From Bifidobacterium phasiani (GTDB lineage: Bacteria > Actinomycetota > Actinomycetes > Actinomycetales > Bifidobacteriaceae): a stretch of DNA of 64,000 bases. Shown piece by piece: positions 1 to 8,105 of this stretch. Where the stretch lies: assembly GCF_019331775.1 (NCBI RefSeq), contig NZ_JAHBBD010000006.1:1-64000 (forward strand), read 5' to 3'. The position numbers were made by a program, and so were the translations under genes. A model generated the notes under the pieces. The model was not told the DNA's origin, ran no database searches, and worked only from the letters and a program-made list of their open reading frames with translations. Positions within the stretch are counted from its first letter, which is position 1. The number at the start of each line of letters is the position of its first letter.

Positions 1-81
1 CACTGGAACACCAAACGGCGCCAGATACGACTGGAGGGACACACCCCGGAGGAATACCGGAGCATGTCCCTCACAGCCTAG
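1..81 (+). CDS. IS3-family transposase OrfB, C-terminal fragment
   Basis: Only the last 26 codons before TAG are in the window. The peptide contains NTKRRQIRLEGHTPEEYR, which resembles the conserved end of IS3/IS150-type integrase-core transposases (a YN-x-x-R, L-x-G-x-(S/T)-P-x-E-Y-R pattern). The DDE catalytic core would lie upstream of the window, so it is impossible to say whether the gene is intact. The assignment rests on this short but characteristic tail. Confidence 0.7.
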   Translation, partial: HWNTKRRQIRLEGHTPEEYRSMSLTA

Positions 82-127
82 ACCCTGTATCCTAATAAAC
101 AACGTCCAACAAACGGGACGCAGTTCA
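1..127 (+). mobile_element. Right end of an IS3-family insertion sequence
   Basis: The first 81 bases encode the last 26 residues of a transposase, and the following 46 bases are a short non-coding tail. That tail finishes in GGGACGCAGTTCA, whose reverse complement TGAACTGCGTCCC has the TGAAC start typical of IS3-family terminal inverted repeats. The element would therefore end at about 127, only 7 bases from the stop codon of crgA. The left end and any target duplication lie outside the window, so the boundary is inferred. Confidence 0.65.
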
Positions 128-134
128 GACCGGC

Positions 135-563
135 TCAGCGCCACCACATCGTCATGATGAAGCCCACCATGATGATGCCGAATGCGATGAGCAGGTTCCA
201 CGCGCCGATGCCCGGGATCGGGTAGTCGGAGGTGAGGTAGTACACCACCGCCCAGACCAGGCCGATGATCATCAGGACGCAGAACAGCGGCACGAACCAG
301 CGCGGGTTCGACTTGGTGCCCTTGATGGACTCCTCCACGCGCTTGGTGTTCTCCGCCTGGCGCTGCATCATGCGCTGCATCTGCGGGGTCAGCATCGTCT
401 TGTCGGCGGTGGCGTTGAGTACGGCCTCGACCTTGTCCATCGGCACGCCGTAGTCCTCGGCCTGCGGATCCGCGTCGCCGCCGGCGGCCTGGGCTTCGCC
501 GTCGACGGCGGCCTGCCAGTCCTTCTGGTCTTCGTCGGTTTCGTGCAGCTCTTCGTCAGCCAT
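135..563 (-). CDS. crgA: Cell division protein CrgA
   Basis: Small membrane protein of the actinobacterial divisome, known elsewhere to interact with FtsZ, FtsI and FtsQ and to help recruit penicillin-binding proteins. The C-terminal ~60 residues carry two transmembrane helices (starting RWFVPLFCVLMIIGLVWAVV and NLLIAFGIIMVGFIMTMWW) joined by the short YPIPGIGAWN loop typical of the family. The N-terminal half is acidic and longer than in mycobacterial CrgA (about 142 residues in total, against about 93). ATG codons lie at 578, 569 and 563; I prefer 563 because GGAG sits 9 bases before it and a TAGCCT -10 box lies just upstream of 578. It is divergent from the DUF881 gene, the usual actinobacterial arrangement near the replication origin. 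An IS3-family element ends 7 bp beyond its stop. Confidence 0.85.
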   Translation of the reverse strand: MADEELHETDEDQKDWQAAVDGEAQAAGGDADPQAEDYGVPMDKVEAVLNATADKTMLTPQMQRMMQRQAENTKRVEESIKGTKSNPRWFVPLFCVLMIIGLVWAVVYYLTSDYPIPGIGAWNLLIAFGIIMVGFIMTMWWR

Positions 564-659
564 CAGCATAGTCTCCATTCAATAGGCTAAAAGTCATCAT
601 AGTGGCTAGAATCGAAGACAGCTAACAGAGGGTCGAAAACATCCCGCTCCGGAGGAGAT

Positions 660-1418
660 ATGGCAAGACACACCGGCAAGCACGGCGTGCGTCGCACCTG
701 GGTCGGCAGTGTCGCGGTCGTGGTCGTCGTGGCGTTGACCGTCTATCTGATGATGACGAACTTCCGTGTGAACCGCACCACGACGGTCTCCTCCGACACG
801 GCCGACCTGATCGAGCAGCGCGTGGACCGCGCCGCCGAGCTGCAGGACGAGGTCAACGACCTCAGCTCGCGGATCGACACGCTCAACGAATTCGTCACCA
901 AGGACACCGACAACGCCTCCGAGGACGCCGGTTCGGGCACGATGCTGCCGGAGGTGTGGGGCCCCGGCGTCACCGTCACGCTCGACGACTCCCCGCTGTG
1001 GGAGACGATGGTGGACGACTCCGGCTCGACCGCGAACATCAACGACTACGTGGTCCACCAGCAGGACGTGGAGGCCGTGGTCAACGCGCTGTGGGCGGGC
1101 GGCGCCGAGGCGATGATGATCCAGGACCAGCGCGTGCTGTTCAGCTCCGCGGTGATCTGCTCCGGCAACGTGCTGATGCTGCAGGGCCGCCAGTACTCGC
1201 CGCCGTTCACGGTGACGGCGATCGGCCCGGTCGATGGGCTGCTCGACGCGCTGGACGAATCCCAGGCCGTGAACACCTACAAGGAATATGTCAGTGCGTT
1301 CGGTCTAGGCTGGGACGTTGAGACATCCGACGACCTGCATTTCGAGGAGTCGGCCATGCTGCTCCAGCCGCTGCGCTATGCGTCGGCGAAGAGCCAGGAC
1401 GAGGGGACGCAGGAATGA
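660..1418 (+). CDS. DUF881 family membrane-anchored protein
   Basis: A 252-residue protein with one N-terminal transmembrane helix (about residues 17-33), a coiled-coil-like stretch (about 50-80) and a C-terminal globular DUF881 domain containing the family features GPGVTVTLDD, INDYVVHQQD and NALWAGGAEAM. The family has no established biochemical role. In actinobacteria it sits between crgA and the pknB block, as here, which suggests a link to division or the envelope. GGAGGAG ends 2 bases before the ATG, a tight ribosome-binding site. The stop overlaps the next start by 4 bases, so it is translationally coupled to the sortase. Confidence 0.8.
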   Translation: MARHTGKHGVRRTWVGSVAVVVVVALTVYLMMTNFRVNRTTTVSSDTADLIEQRVDRAAELQDEVNDLSSRIDTLNEFVTKDTDNASEDAGSGTMLPEVWGPGVTVTLDDSPLWETMVDDSGSTANINDYVVHQQDVEAVVNALWAGGAEAMMIQDQRVLFSSAVICSGNVLMLQGRQYSPPFTVTAIGPVDGLLDALDESQAVNTYKEYVSAFGLGWDVETSDDLHFEESAMLLQPLRYASAKSQDEGTQE

Positions 1419-2542
1419 AACATGCTTCCAGCACCGGGCCCAGGAGCGCCGCCGGGCGCGCGCTCGCGACCTCCGAGCGCGGCGTCATGCGTTCGGTGCT
1501 CGGCGTCGTCATCGAGCTGCTGTTCACGCTGGCGGCCGTGTGCGCGCTGTACATCGTGTGGCAGATGTGGTGGACCGGCGTCGAGGCCGAGCACGCGCAG
1601 GTCGAGACCCGCCAGTCCGCCGACTGGGTGGATCCGGCGGCCGGCGGCGACGAGGTCGCGATCGCCCAGCCGCAGGAGGGCGATCCGCCGGTGCAGCCGG
1701 AAGGCGCCGCCGAGGGCGACCTGGTCGCGGAGATCTACATCCCGCGGTTCGGCGACCAGTGGGTGCGCAACATCGTGGAGGGCACGAGCCAGGAGCAGCT
1801 CAACCGCCACGGCATGGGCCACTATGAGACCTCGCAGATGCCCGGCGAGCTCGGCAACTTCGCGGTGGCCGGCCACCGCAACGGCTACGGGCAGCCGCTC
1901 GCCGACGTCGACCTGCTGCAGGAGGGCGACGCCATCGTCGTGCGCACGCAGGACTACTGGTACGTGTACCGCTACACTACTTTCACGATCGTCACGCCCG
2001 ACCAGGTCGAGGTCGTGGCGGCGAACCCGGAGAATCCGGGCGCGGCGCCGACCAAGCGCATGATCACGCTGACCACCTGCGAGCCGAAGTACACGACCGC
2101 GACGAAGCGATGGATCAGCTACGGCGAGCTGGAGTACTGGGCCAGGGTCTCCGACGGCGTGCCCGCGGAGCTGACCAGCGTCGACGAGACGGGCGCCGTG
2201 CGCTTCATCAACAACGAACAGCCCTCGGTGGTCTCGCGGCTGGGGTCGTTGCAGCCGGTGGTGGTCGTCGCGCTGCTCGCCTACCTGGTGATCTTCATCG
2301 CGGCCGCGATCGTGTGGCGCTGGCCGGTGCTGCGCGAGATCCGCGAGGGTGCCCGCCCGAAGCCCGACGTGAGCATCTACGGCGGGCTGCTGCGCCACCA
2401 GCCCGGCGTGCTGCCGGTGCGCGTGCTGTTGCTGGCGCTGCTGCTGGTGGCCGCCGCCGCGGCGCTGCTGCAGTGGGGCTATCCGTGGCTGGCCGCGAAC
2501 ATACCGTTCCTGCAGGCCATGTCCAATTACGTGACCGTATAG
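1415..2542 (+). CDS. srtE: Class E sortase
   Basis: Membrane transpeptidase that cleaves LAxTG-type sorting signals and joins surface proteins to the cell wall. Residues ~27-50 form a transmembrane helix. The sortase core follows, with catalytic His154 in AGHRNG, Cys222 in TLTTCEPKY and a likely Arg in TKRWISYGE. Two further hydrophobic segments lie at about 288-305 and 335-360, so the protein is longer (375 residues) than minimal sortases and is anchored at both ends. ATG overlaps the DUF881 stop as ATGA. Substrates are not encoded beside it; the beta-helix surface protein at 44901-47882 ends in a possible LAATSG signal. Confidence 0.88.
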   Translation: MKHASSTGPRSAAGRALATSERGVMRSVLGVVIELLFTLAAVCALYIVWQMWWTGVEAEHAQVETRQSADWVDPAAGGDEVAIAQPQEGDPPVQPEGAAEGDLVAEIYIPRFGDQWVRNIVEGTSQEQLNRHGMGHYETSQMPGELGNFAVAGHRNGYGQPLADVDLLQEGDAIVVRTQDYWYVYRYTTFTIVTPDQVEVVAANPENPGAAPTKRMITLTTCEPKYTTATKRWISYGELEYWARVSDGVPAELTSVDETGAVRFINNEQPSVVSRLGSLQPVVVVALLAYLVIFIAAAIVWRWPVLREIREGARPKPDVSIYGGLLRHQPGVLPVRVLLLALLLVAAAAALLQWGYPWLAANIPFLQAMSNYVTV

Positions 2543-2611
2543 CGGCTCAGACCGCGGCGGCGGGCGCCCGGAGCCGGCGCGCCCGCGGAACGATACGACA
2601 GGAGGACCGTG

Positions 2612-3256
2612 ATGACCGATTCGGCGCGCATTCTGGTGGTGGACAACTACGATTCGTTCGTCTACACGATCGTCGGCTATCTGCAGACGCTCGGCGCGAC
2701 GGTGGAGGTGGTGCGCAACGACGCCATCGACCCGTCCCGGCCGGGGCTGCTGGACGGCTACGACGGCGTGCTCGTCTCCCCCGGCCCGGGCGCCCCGGCG
2801 GACTCCGGCGCCAGCGAGGACGTGATCCGCCGCTGCGCCGCCGGGCGCACGCCGATGTTCGGCGTGTGCCTGGGCATGCAGGCGCTGGCGGAGGTGTACG
2901 GCTGCACGGTCGGCCATGCGCCGACGATCATGCACGGCAAGACCAGCCAGGTGGAGCATGTCGATGACGAGATCTTCGCCGGCGTGCCCAACCCGATGAC
3001 CGCGACCCGCTACCACTCGCTGGCCGTGGATCCGGACTCCGTGCCGGACGAGATCGTGGTCACCGCCTGGACGCAGGGCGACCACATCGTGCAGGGCATC
3101 CGGCACCGCGACCTGCCGCTGTATGCGGTGCAGTTCCACCCGGAGTCGGTGATGACCGAGGGCGGCTACCGCCTGCTGGCGAACTGGCTGGCGGTGTGCG
3201 GCCAGACGAACGCCGTCGAGCGCTCGCTGGGATTGCGGCCCAAGGTGGCCGCGTAG
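2612..3256 (+). CDS. Glutamine amidotransferase, anthranilate/aminodeoxychorismate synthase component II
   Basis: Class I glutamine amidotransferase that releases ammonia from glutamine for anthranilate (TrpG) or 4-amino-4-deoxychorismate (PabA) synthesis. Visible motifs are VVDNYDSFVY at the N-terminus, SPGPGAP (oxyanion region), FGVCLGMQAL with the catalytic Cys, and FHPESV with the catalytic His. The length of 214 residues is typical. The same gene sits in this position next to pknB in mycobacteria (annotated trpG there), and no synthase component I is nearby, so TrpG and PabA cannot be separated here. ATG at 2612 is preferred over the GTG at 2609 because AGGAGG lies 6 bases upstream of it. 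Confidence 0.87.
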   Translation: MTDSARILVVDNYDSFVYTIVGYLQTLGATVEVVRNDAIDPSRPGLLDGYDGVLVSPGPGAPADSGASEDVIRRCAAGRTPMFGVCLGMQALAEVYGCTVGHAPTIMHGKTSQVEHVDDEIFAGVPNPMTATRYHSLAVDPDSVPDEIVVTAWTQGDHIVQGIRHRDLPLYAVQFHPESVMTEGGYRLLANWLAVCGQTNAVERSLGLRPKVAA

Positions 3257-3436
3257 GTCCGGTCCTGGGCGCTGTGCTGCCGGCGCCGGCAGCGGCGCCG
3301 GTGTTCTCATGACCGCCGTCGTGCGCGGCCGGAACGATGCCCGGCGGCGGTTTGCGGGCGCATGCGTTCGGTTCGCGGCCCACGCGGGGGCGTCGGGCCC
3401 GGGGCCCGGCAGGCGCGGGGTCGACCGGCCGGAACG

Positions 3437-3475
3437 CGATGGCGGGCCGCGGAATGGTTCCGCGGCCCGCCATCG
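3437..3475. terminator. Bidirectional hairpin between convergent genes
   Basis: An 18-bp perfect stem (3437-3454 with 3458-3475) with a TGG loop, in the 280-bp gap between the stops of the trpG-like gene and pknB. Stem strength and position suggest it ends transcription from both sides. There is no strong T-tract, so the function is inferred. Confidence 0.7.
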
Positions 3476-3535
3476 TCATGCATGGGCATTGCCCGCGTGG
3501 CCGGGACCGGCCCGGATCCCGGCCACGCGGACCCG

Positions 3536-5614
3536 CTACTGCGAGTCGTCCGCCTTGTTGCCGTTCCCGTTGCCGTTGCCGGTGCCGGTGGTGCCGCCGT
3601 CGTCATCGCCCGAGCCCGGCGTCGTCGCCGCCTGCGTGGTGACGGTGATCGTCGAGCCGGCGTCGACCTGCTCGCCCATCGACGAGACGTCGGTGACGGT
3701 GGCGTAGTCGTCGTCCGGGCCGCTGACCGTGACGTTCAGCCCCAGCGCCGTCAGCTGCTGGCGCACGTACGACAGCGTCGTCGCACCGAGCGTGAAGCTC
3801 GGCACGGTCACCTGCTCGGGGCCGGTGGACACCCACACGGTCACCGAGGAGCCCCAGGCCACCACCTCGCCGGAGCCCGGCTCGATGCGCGTGACCGACC
3901 CCTCGGGCACGGTGCTGGAGGACTCGGTGCGCGTGTTGGTCAGCAGGCTGTTCTGGTTGAGCGTGCTGATGACGGCGTCCTGCGCCTGTCCGACCAGACC
4001 GTCCGGGATCTGCACCATGCCGGTGGCCACGATCAGCGTGACCAGCGTGCCCTCCTCGGCGGTCTCGCCGGCGGCCGGGTTGGTGCCGATGACCTGGTCG
4101 CGCTCGACGGTGCCGCTGTTCTGGCTGGTCACCGAGGTGTTGACCTTGAAGCCGGCGTCCTCGAGCATCTGCCGCGCCTCGTCCTGCGAACGGTTCGACA
4201 CGTCGGGGATCGTCGTCGTGTCGGGGCCGTCGGAGAAGTAGCAGGTCACGGTCGAGCCGACCTCGACGGTCTCGCCGCTGTCCGGGTCGGAGCGCGTGAA
4301 CGTGCCCTCCGGCTCGATCGACTCGGTGTCGGTCTCGCGTTCGAAGACGAGCCCGGCGTCCTCGATGGTCTTCCGGATCTGCGTCTCCGTCCACGACGCG
4401 TTGAGCTCGGGGACCGTGGTGGTCTGCGCGGCCGGCGTGCGCAGCACGAACCACCACACGCAGAACGCGGCCGCGGCCAGCACGATGACGGTCACGACCG
4501 AGGCGATGACGGTGTTGCGCTTGCGGCGCGCCTTGGCGGCCTCGGCGCGCTGCTCGGCGCGCGACTTGAGCTCGGCGCCCTGCGTGTTGGCGGGGATCTG
4601 CTCGAACTGGCCGGTCACCGGGTTGAACGCCTGCGTGGCGCCGGTCTCCGTCGGGTTCATCGCCACGGTGGCGGCGTCCTGCTCGGCCTGCTTGCGGGCC
4701 TTCATGTTCGTCAGGTCGGTGAGCGGGTTGAACGCGGCCGCCACCGGCACGCCGCCGTTCATGTACGTCAGGATGTCGTTCTTGAACTCCGCGGCCGTCG
4801 CGTAGCGGTTCTGGCGGTCCTTGGCCATCGCCTTCGCGCAGATCGAGTCCCACATCTTCGGCAGGCCGGGCACCACGGCGCTCGGCGGCGTGGCCACCTC
4901 GGAGACGTGCTGGTAGGCGATCGCCACGGCGGAGTCGCCGGTGAACGGCGGACGGCCCGTGAGCATCTCGTACAGCACGCAGCCGGCCGAGTACAGGTCG
5001 GAGCGCATGTCGACGGTCTCGCCGCGCGCCTGCTCCGGGGACAGGTACTGCGCGGTGCCGACCACGCCCTGCGACTGGGTCATCGTCGCGGCGGAGTCGT
5101 CGAGCGCGCGGGCGATGCCGAAGTCCATGACCTTGACCACGCCCTGCTCGGAGATCATGATGTTGCCGGGCTTGATGTCGCGGTGGATCACGCCCATGCG
5201 GTGCGAGTACTCGAGCGCGTTGAGCACGCCGAGCATCACCTGCTCGGCGTCGCGCTGGCTGAGCGCGCCGTTCGCCTTGATGATGTCGCGCAGCGTCTGG
5301 CCCTTGACGTACTCCATCACCAGGTACGGCAGGTGCTCGGTGACGCCGTTCTCGCGGGTGAACGCCTCCTCGCCCGAATCGTAGATGTTCACGATGTTCG
5401 GGTTGTTCATCTGCGCGACCGAATGCGCCTCGCGGCGGAAGCGGGACAGGAAGATCTGGTCGTTGGACAGCTCGGCGCGCATGATCTTGATCGCGACGGT
5501 GCGGCCAAGGCGCGTGTCGAGCCCCACGTAGACCTCGGCCATGCCCCCATGGCCGATGGACTGGCCCAGCTGGTAACGTCCGCCTGCCAGCGAGGTGGGC
5601 ATGCTGCTGCTCAT
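3536..5614 (-). CDS. pknB: Ser/Thr protein kinase PknB with PASTA domains
   Basis: Transmembrane receptor kinase that senses peptidoglycan fragments and phosphorylates cell-wall and division proteins. The 692-residue product has an N-terminal kinase domain (about 12-275) with glycine loop IGHGGMAEVY, the Lys in VAIKIMRAE, catalytic loop IHRDIKPGN, DFG at DFGIARAL and the SPEQA activation segment. A basic linker and a transmembrane helix (VIASVVTVIVLAAAAFCVWW) lead to four extracellular PASTA repeats, each with the VxVP/PG-type pattern, and a Gly/Asn-rich tail (GNGNGNGNKADDSQ). It is the last gene of the operon; its ATG overlaps the pknA stop as ATGA, which fixes the start at 5614 although the frame is open further upstream. 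Confidence 0.95.
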   Translation of the reverse strand: MSSSMPTSLAGGRYQLGQSIGHGGMAEVYVGLDTRLGRTVAIKIMRAELSNDQIFLSRFRREAHSVAQMNNPNIVNIYDSGEEAFTRENGVTEHLPYLVMEYVKGQTLRDIIKANGALSQRDAEQVMLGVLNALEYSHRMGVIHRDIKPGNIMISEQGVVKVMDFGIARALDDSAATMTQSQGVVGTAQYLSPEQARGETVDMRSDLYSAGCVLYEMLTGRPPFTGDSAVAIAYQHVSEVATPPSAVVPGLPKMWDSICAKAMAKDRQNRYATAAEFKNDILTYMNGGVPVAAAFNPLTDLTNMKARKQAEQDAATVAMNPTETGATQAFNPVTGQFEQIPANTQGAELKSRAEQRAEAAKARRKRNTVIASVVTVIVLAAAAFCVWWFVLRTPAAQTTTVPELNASWTETQIRKTIEDAGLVFERETDTESIEPEGTFTRSDPDSGETVEVGSTVTCYFSDGPDTTTIPDVSNRSQDEARQMLEDAGFKVNTSVTSQNSGTVERDQVIGTNPAAGETAEEGTLVTLIVATGMVQIPDGLVGQAQDAVISTLNQNSLLTNTRTESSSTVPEGSVTRIEPGSGEVVAWGSSVTVWVSTGPEQVTVPSFTLGATTLSYVRQQLTALGLNVTVSGPDDDYATVTDVSSMGEQVDAGSTITVTTQAATTPGSGDDDGGTTGTGNGNGNGNKADDSQ

Positions 5615-6642
5615 TGTTGTTCCCTCCCATTTCCCTGGGTCGGCGGGGTGGCGTTGCCGCCGACGGTGGAGCCATTGATGTGCGTCACATGCGGGCGCGG
5701 CGCCATCAGCGCCGAAAGCCGCACCACGGATTCGTTGACGTGCGGGGCGCTCATCACCCTGCGCGGCATGCGGCCCCCCGGCGCGACCGTGATCGTCTCG
5801 GCCTGCTGCGTCTGCTGGTCGAGCAGGCGGCGCTCGATCCTGGTCAGCGTGCGCGCGACCACGAGCGCGTCCTTCGGGCGGTCCAGCGGGTCCTTCTGCA
5901 GCATCGACATGACGAACTGCGACAGCTGCAGGTCCACCGTGTCGGGCAGCGGCGGCACCGGGTTGTTCACGTGCGCCGCGGCGATGTCGACCGGCGTGGC
6001 GCCGGTGAACGGGCGGTGGCCGCACAGGCCCTCGTAGGCGACGACGCCGAGCGAGTAGATGTCGGACTGCGGCGTGGCGTGCTTGCCCTGCGCCTGCTCG
6101 GGCGAGATGTACTGCGCGGTGCCGACGACCATGCCGTCCTGCGTGATCTGCTCCTGGTTGGTCGAGTAGGAGACGCCGAAGTCGGTGATCTTGACCTCGC
6201 CGGTGTCGGACACCATGATGTTGGCCGGCTTCACGTCGCGGTGGATGACCCCGTGCGAATGCGCGACGTACAGCCCGCGGGCCGTCTGCGCCAGGATCGG
6301 CAGCAGCTCGATCGGGTCCATCGCGCCCTTCTCGTGGTAGCGGTCGGCCAGCGACTTGCTGGGCACGTACTCCATGATGAGGAACCCGATGCCGTCGTGC
6401 TCGTAGTACTCGAACAGCGCGGCGATGTTCGGGTGCGCGAGGTTCGCCGAGTTGTGCGCCTCGGCGCGCAGCCGGCGCAGCTTGGCCTCGGAGTCGCCGG
6501 CGTCGCTGCGCAGCGCCTTGATGGCGACCGGGCGGCCGAGCTGGATGTCGTAGCCCTTCCAGACCTCGCCCATGCCGCCCTGGGCCAGCCTGCTGTCGAG
6601 GCGGTAGCGGCGGTGGATGAGCTGTCCCGCGATGAGTCTCAT
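5611..6642 (-). CDS. pknA: Ser/Thr protein kinase PknA-like
   Basis: Second Hanks-type kinase of the operon, 343 residues. It shows LAQGGMGEVWKG, the Lys in VAIKALRSD, VIHRDVKPAN, DFGVSYS and SPEQAQGK. After the kinase domain (about 10-270) comes a short tail of ~70 residues, and I see no transmembrane helix or PASTA domain, unlike mycobacterial PknA, which has a single C-terminal helix. It is therefore probably cytoplasmic or tethered through partners. Start and stop each overlap the neighbouring gene by 4 bases (ATGA), so expression should be tightly coupled to pbpA and pknB. Confidence 0.92.
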   Translation of the reverse strand: MRLIAGQLIHRRYRLDSRLAQGGMGEVWKGYDIQLGRPVAIKALRSDAGDSEAKLRRLRAEAHNSANLAHPNIAALFEYYEHDGIGFLIMEYVPSKSLADRYHEKGAMDPIELLPILAQTARGLYVAHSHGVIHRDVKPANIMVSDTGEVKITDFGVSYSTNQEQITQDGMVVGTAQYISPEQAQGKHATPQSDIYSLGVVAYEGLCGHRPFTGATPVDIAAAHVNNPVPPLPDTVDLQLSQFVMSMLQKDPLDRPKDALVVARTLTRIERRLLDQQTQQAETITVAPGGRMPRRVMSAPHVNESVVRLSALMAPRPHVTHINGSTVGGNATPPTQGNGREQQ

Positions 6643-8105
6643 TGCTGCAACGCCTCCCTCATGATCTGGTTCATGATCGGCCCCGCCGCCGAAGCGCCGT
6701 AGGTGTTGACATTGTGGACCACGACGGAGACGGCGATCTGCGGGTCGTCGGCCGGGGCGAACCCGATCACCCAGGCGTCGTTGGCCTCGTTGTTCTCGCC
6801 GATCTGCGCGGTGCCGGTCTTCGCGGCCACGGACACGCCGTCGATCTGCAGGTTCGGCGCGTCGTAGGTGACCACCGACTCCATCATCTGCGTGAGCTTG
6901 TCGGCCGTGTCCTCGCCGAACACGCGGGTCAGCGTCTGCGGGCGCGTCTCGGCGATCACCGACAGGTCGCTGGCGCGCACGCGGTCCACCAGCGTCGGCT
7001 GCATGATCGTGCCGTCGTTGGCGACCGCCATCGCGACCAGCAGGTTCTGCAGCGGGGTGGACAGCACGTCGCCCTGGCCGATCGAGGCCAGCGCCAGCCG
7101 GTCGTCGCCGAGCGACCCGGGGAACTGCGAGGCCACCGCCTCGGTCGGCGTGCCGGTCGCCGTCGTGCCGTCGACGCGGATCGGCGAGCCGTAGCCGAAC
7201 TTCTCGGCCATCTCGCGCAGCGTGTCGGCGCCCAGCGCGACGCCGAGCTGCGCGAACGCGGTGTTCGACGAGTAGGTGAGCGCGTCGTTCAGCGTCATCG
7301 TCCCGTTGGTGCCGTCGCCGGCGGAGGTGGCGTTGGTCAGCGCGGTCTCGGTGCCGGGCAGCGTGTAGCTGGCGCCGGCGGGGATCTGGGTGTCGATGTC
7401 GTAGTCGCCGCTTTCCAGCGCGGCGGCGGCCACGATGACCTTGAACGTCGATCCGGGCGGGTACAGCTGCGAGGTCGCGCGGTTCAGCATCGGGTTCGAC
7501 TCGTCGGTCGCCAGCTGGGTGTAGGCGTCGTTGGCCTGCGTGCCGTCGTGCGTCGCCAGCTGGTTCGGGTCGTAGCTCGGGGTGCTGACCATCGCCAGGA
7601 TGCGGCCGGTGGACGGCTCGCTGACGACCACCGAACCCTCGTAGCCGTCGAGCAGCTGGTAGGCGAGCGTCTGCAGCCCGGTGTCGATCGAGGTCTCGAT
7701 CGAGGCGCCCTGGTTCTCCGAGCCGGTGAGCAGCGAGCGGAACTGCTGCCAGATCATCGAGCTGGCCTGGCCGTTGAGCTGCTCGTTGCGCGACGCCTCG
7801 ATGCCGCGGTCCGCCGTGTGCGTGATCGAGAAGAAGCCGGTCACCGGCGCGTACACCGGACCGTTGCTGTAGGAGCGCTGGTAGGAGAACGAGTCGTTGA
7901 CCGGGTCGGACTGCGCGAGCACCGTGCCGTCCGAGGCCAGGATCGCGCCGCGCGGCGCGCCGAGCGCCTGGTACAGCGCGCGGGAGTTGCGCGAGTCGGC
8001 GTTGAGCCGGTCGGCGAACACCGCCGAGATCGCGCTGGACGACAGCGCGAGGACCACGAACAGCACGACGACGGCGGTGAAGACCTGACGCAGGGACTTG
8101 TTCAT
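6639..8105 (-). CDS. pbpA: Class B penicillin-binding protein (PbpA/FtsI family transpeptidase)
   Basis: D,D-transpeptidase that crosslinks peptidoglycan on the outside of the membrane. The product has 488 residues. An N-terminal signal-anchor (residues ~8-28) is followed by a short dimerisation/linker region and the transpeptidase domain, with active-site PGSTFK, the SSN triad (LTYSSNTAF) and KTGTA. No PASTA domains follow. As in mycobacteria it sits directly beside rodA and the two kinases, which points to a glycosyltransferase/transpeptidase pair controlled by phosphorylation. Both ends overlap neighbours as ATGA. Confidence 0.94.
   Translation of the reverse strand: MNKSLRQVFTAVVVLFVVLALSSSAISAVFADRLNADSRNSRALYQALGAPRGAILASDGTVLAQSDPVNDSFSYQRSYSNGPVYAPVTGFFSITHTADRGIEASRNEQLNGQASSMIWQQFRSLLTGSENQGASIETSIDTGLQTLAYQLLDGYEGSVVVSEPSTGRILAMVSTPSYDPNQLATHDGTQANDAYTQLATDESNPMLNRATSQLYPPGSTFKVIVAAAALESGDYDIDTQIPAGASYTLPGTETALTNATSAGDGTNGTMTLNDALTYSSNTAFAQLGVALGADTLREMAEKFGYGSPIRVDGTTATGTPTEAVASQFPGSLGDDRLALASIGQGDVLSTPLQNLLVAMAVANDGTIMQPTLVDRVRASDLSVIAETRPQTLTRVFGEDTADKLTQMMESVVTYDAPNLQIDGVSVAAKTGTAQIGENNEANDAWVIGFAPADDPQIAVSVVVHNVNTYGASAAGPIMNQIMREALQQ

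Noticed and set aside
3362..6037. Very long rightward open frame opposite pknB and pknA.
   Set aside because: It is an antisense shadow of two kinases with clear catalytic motifs; its His/Arg/Val-rich translation is typical of such shadows.
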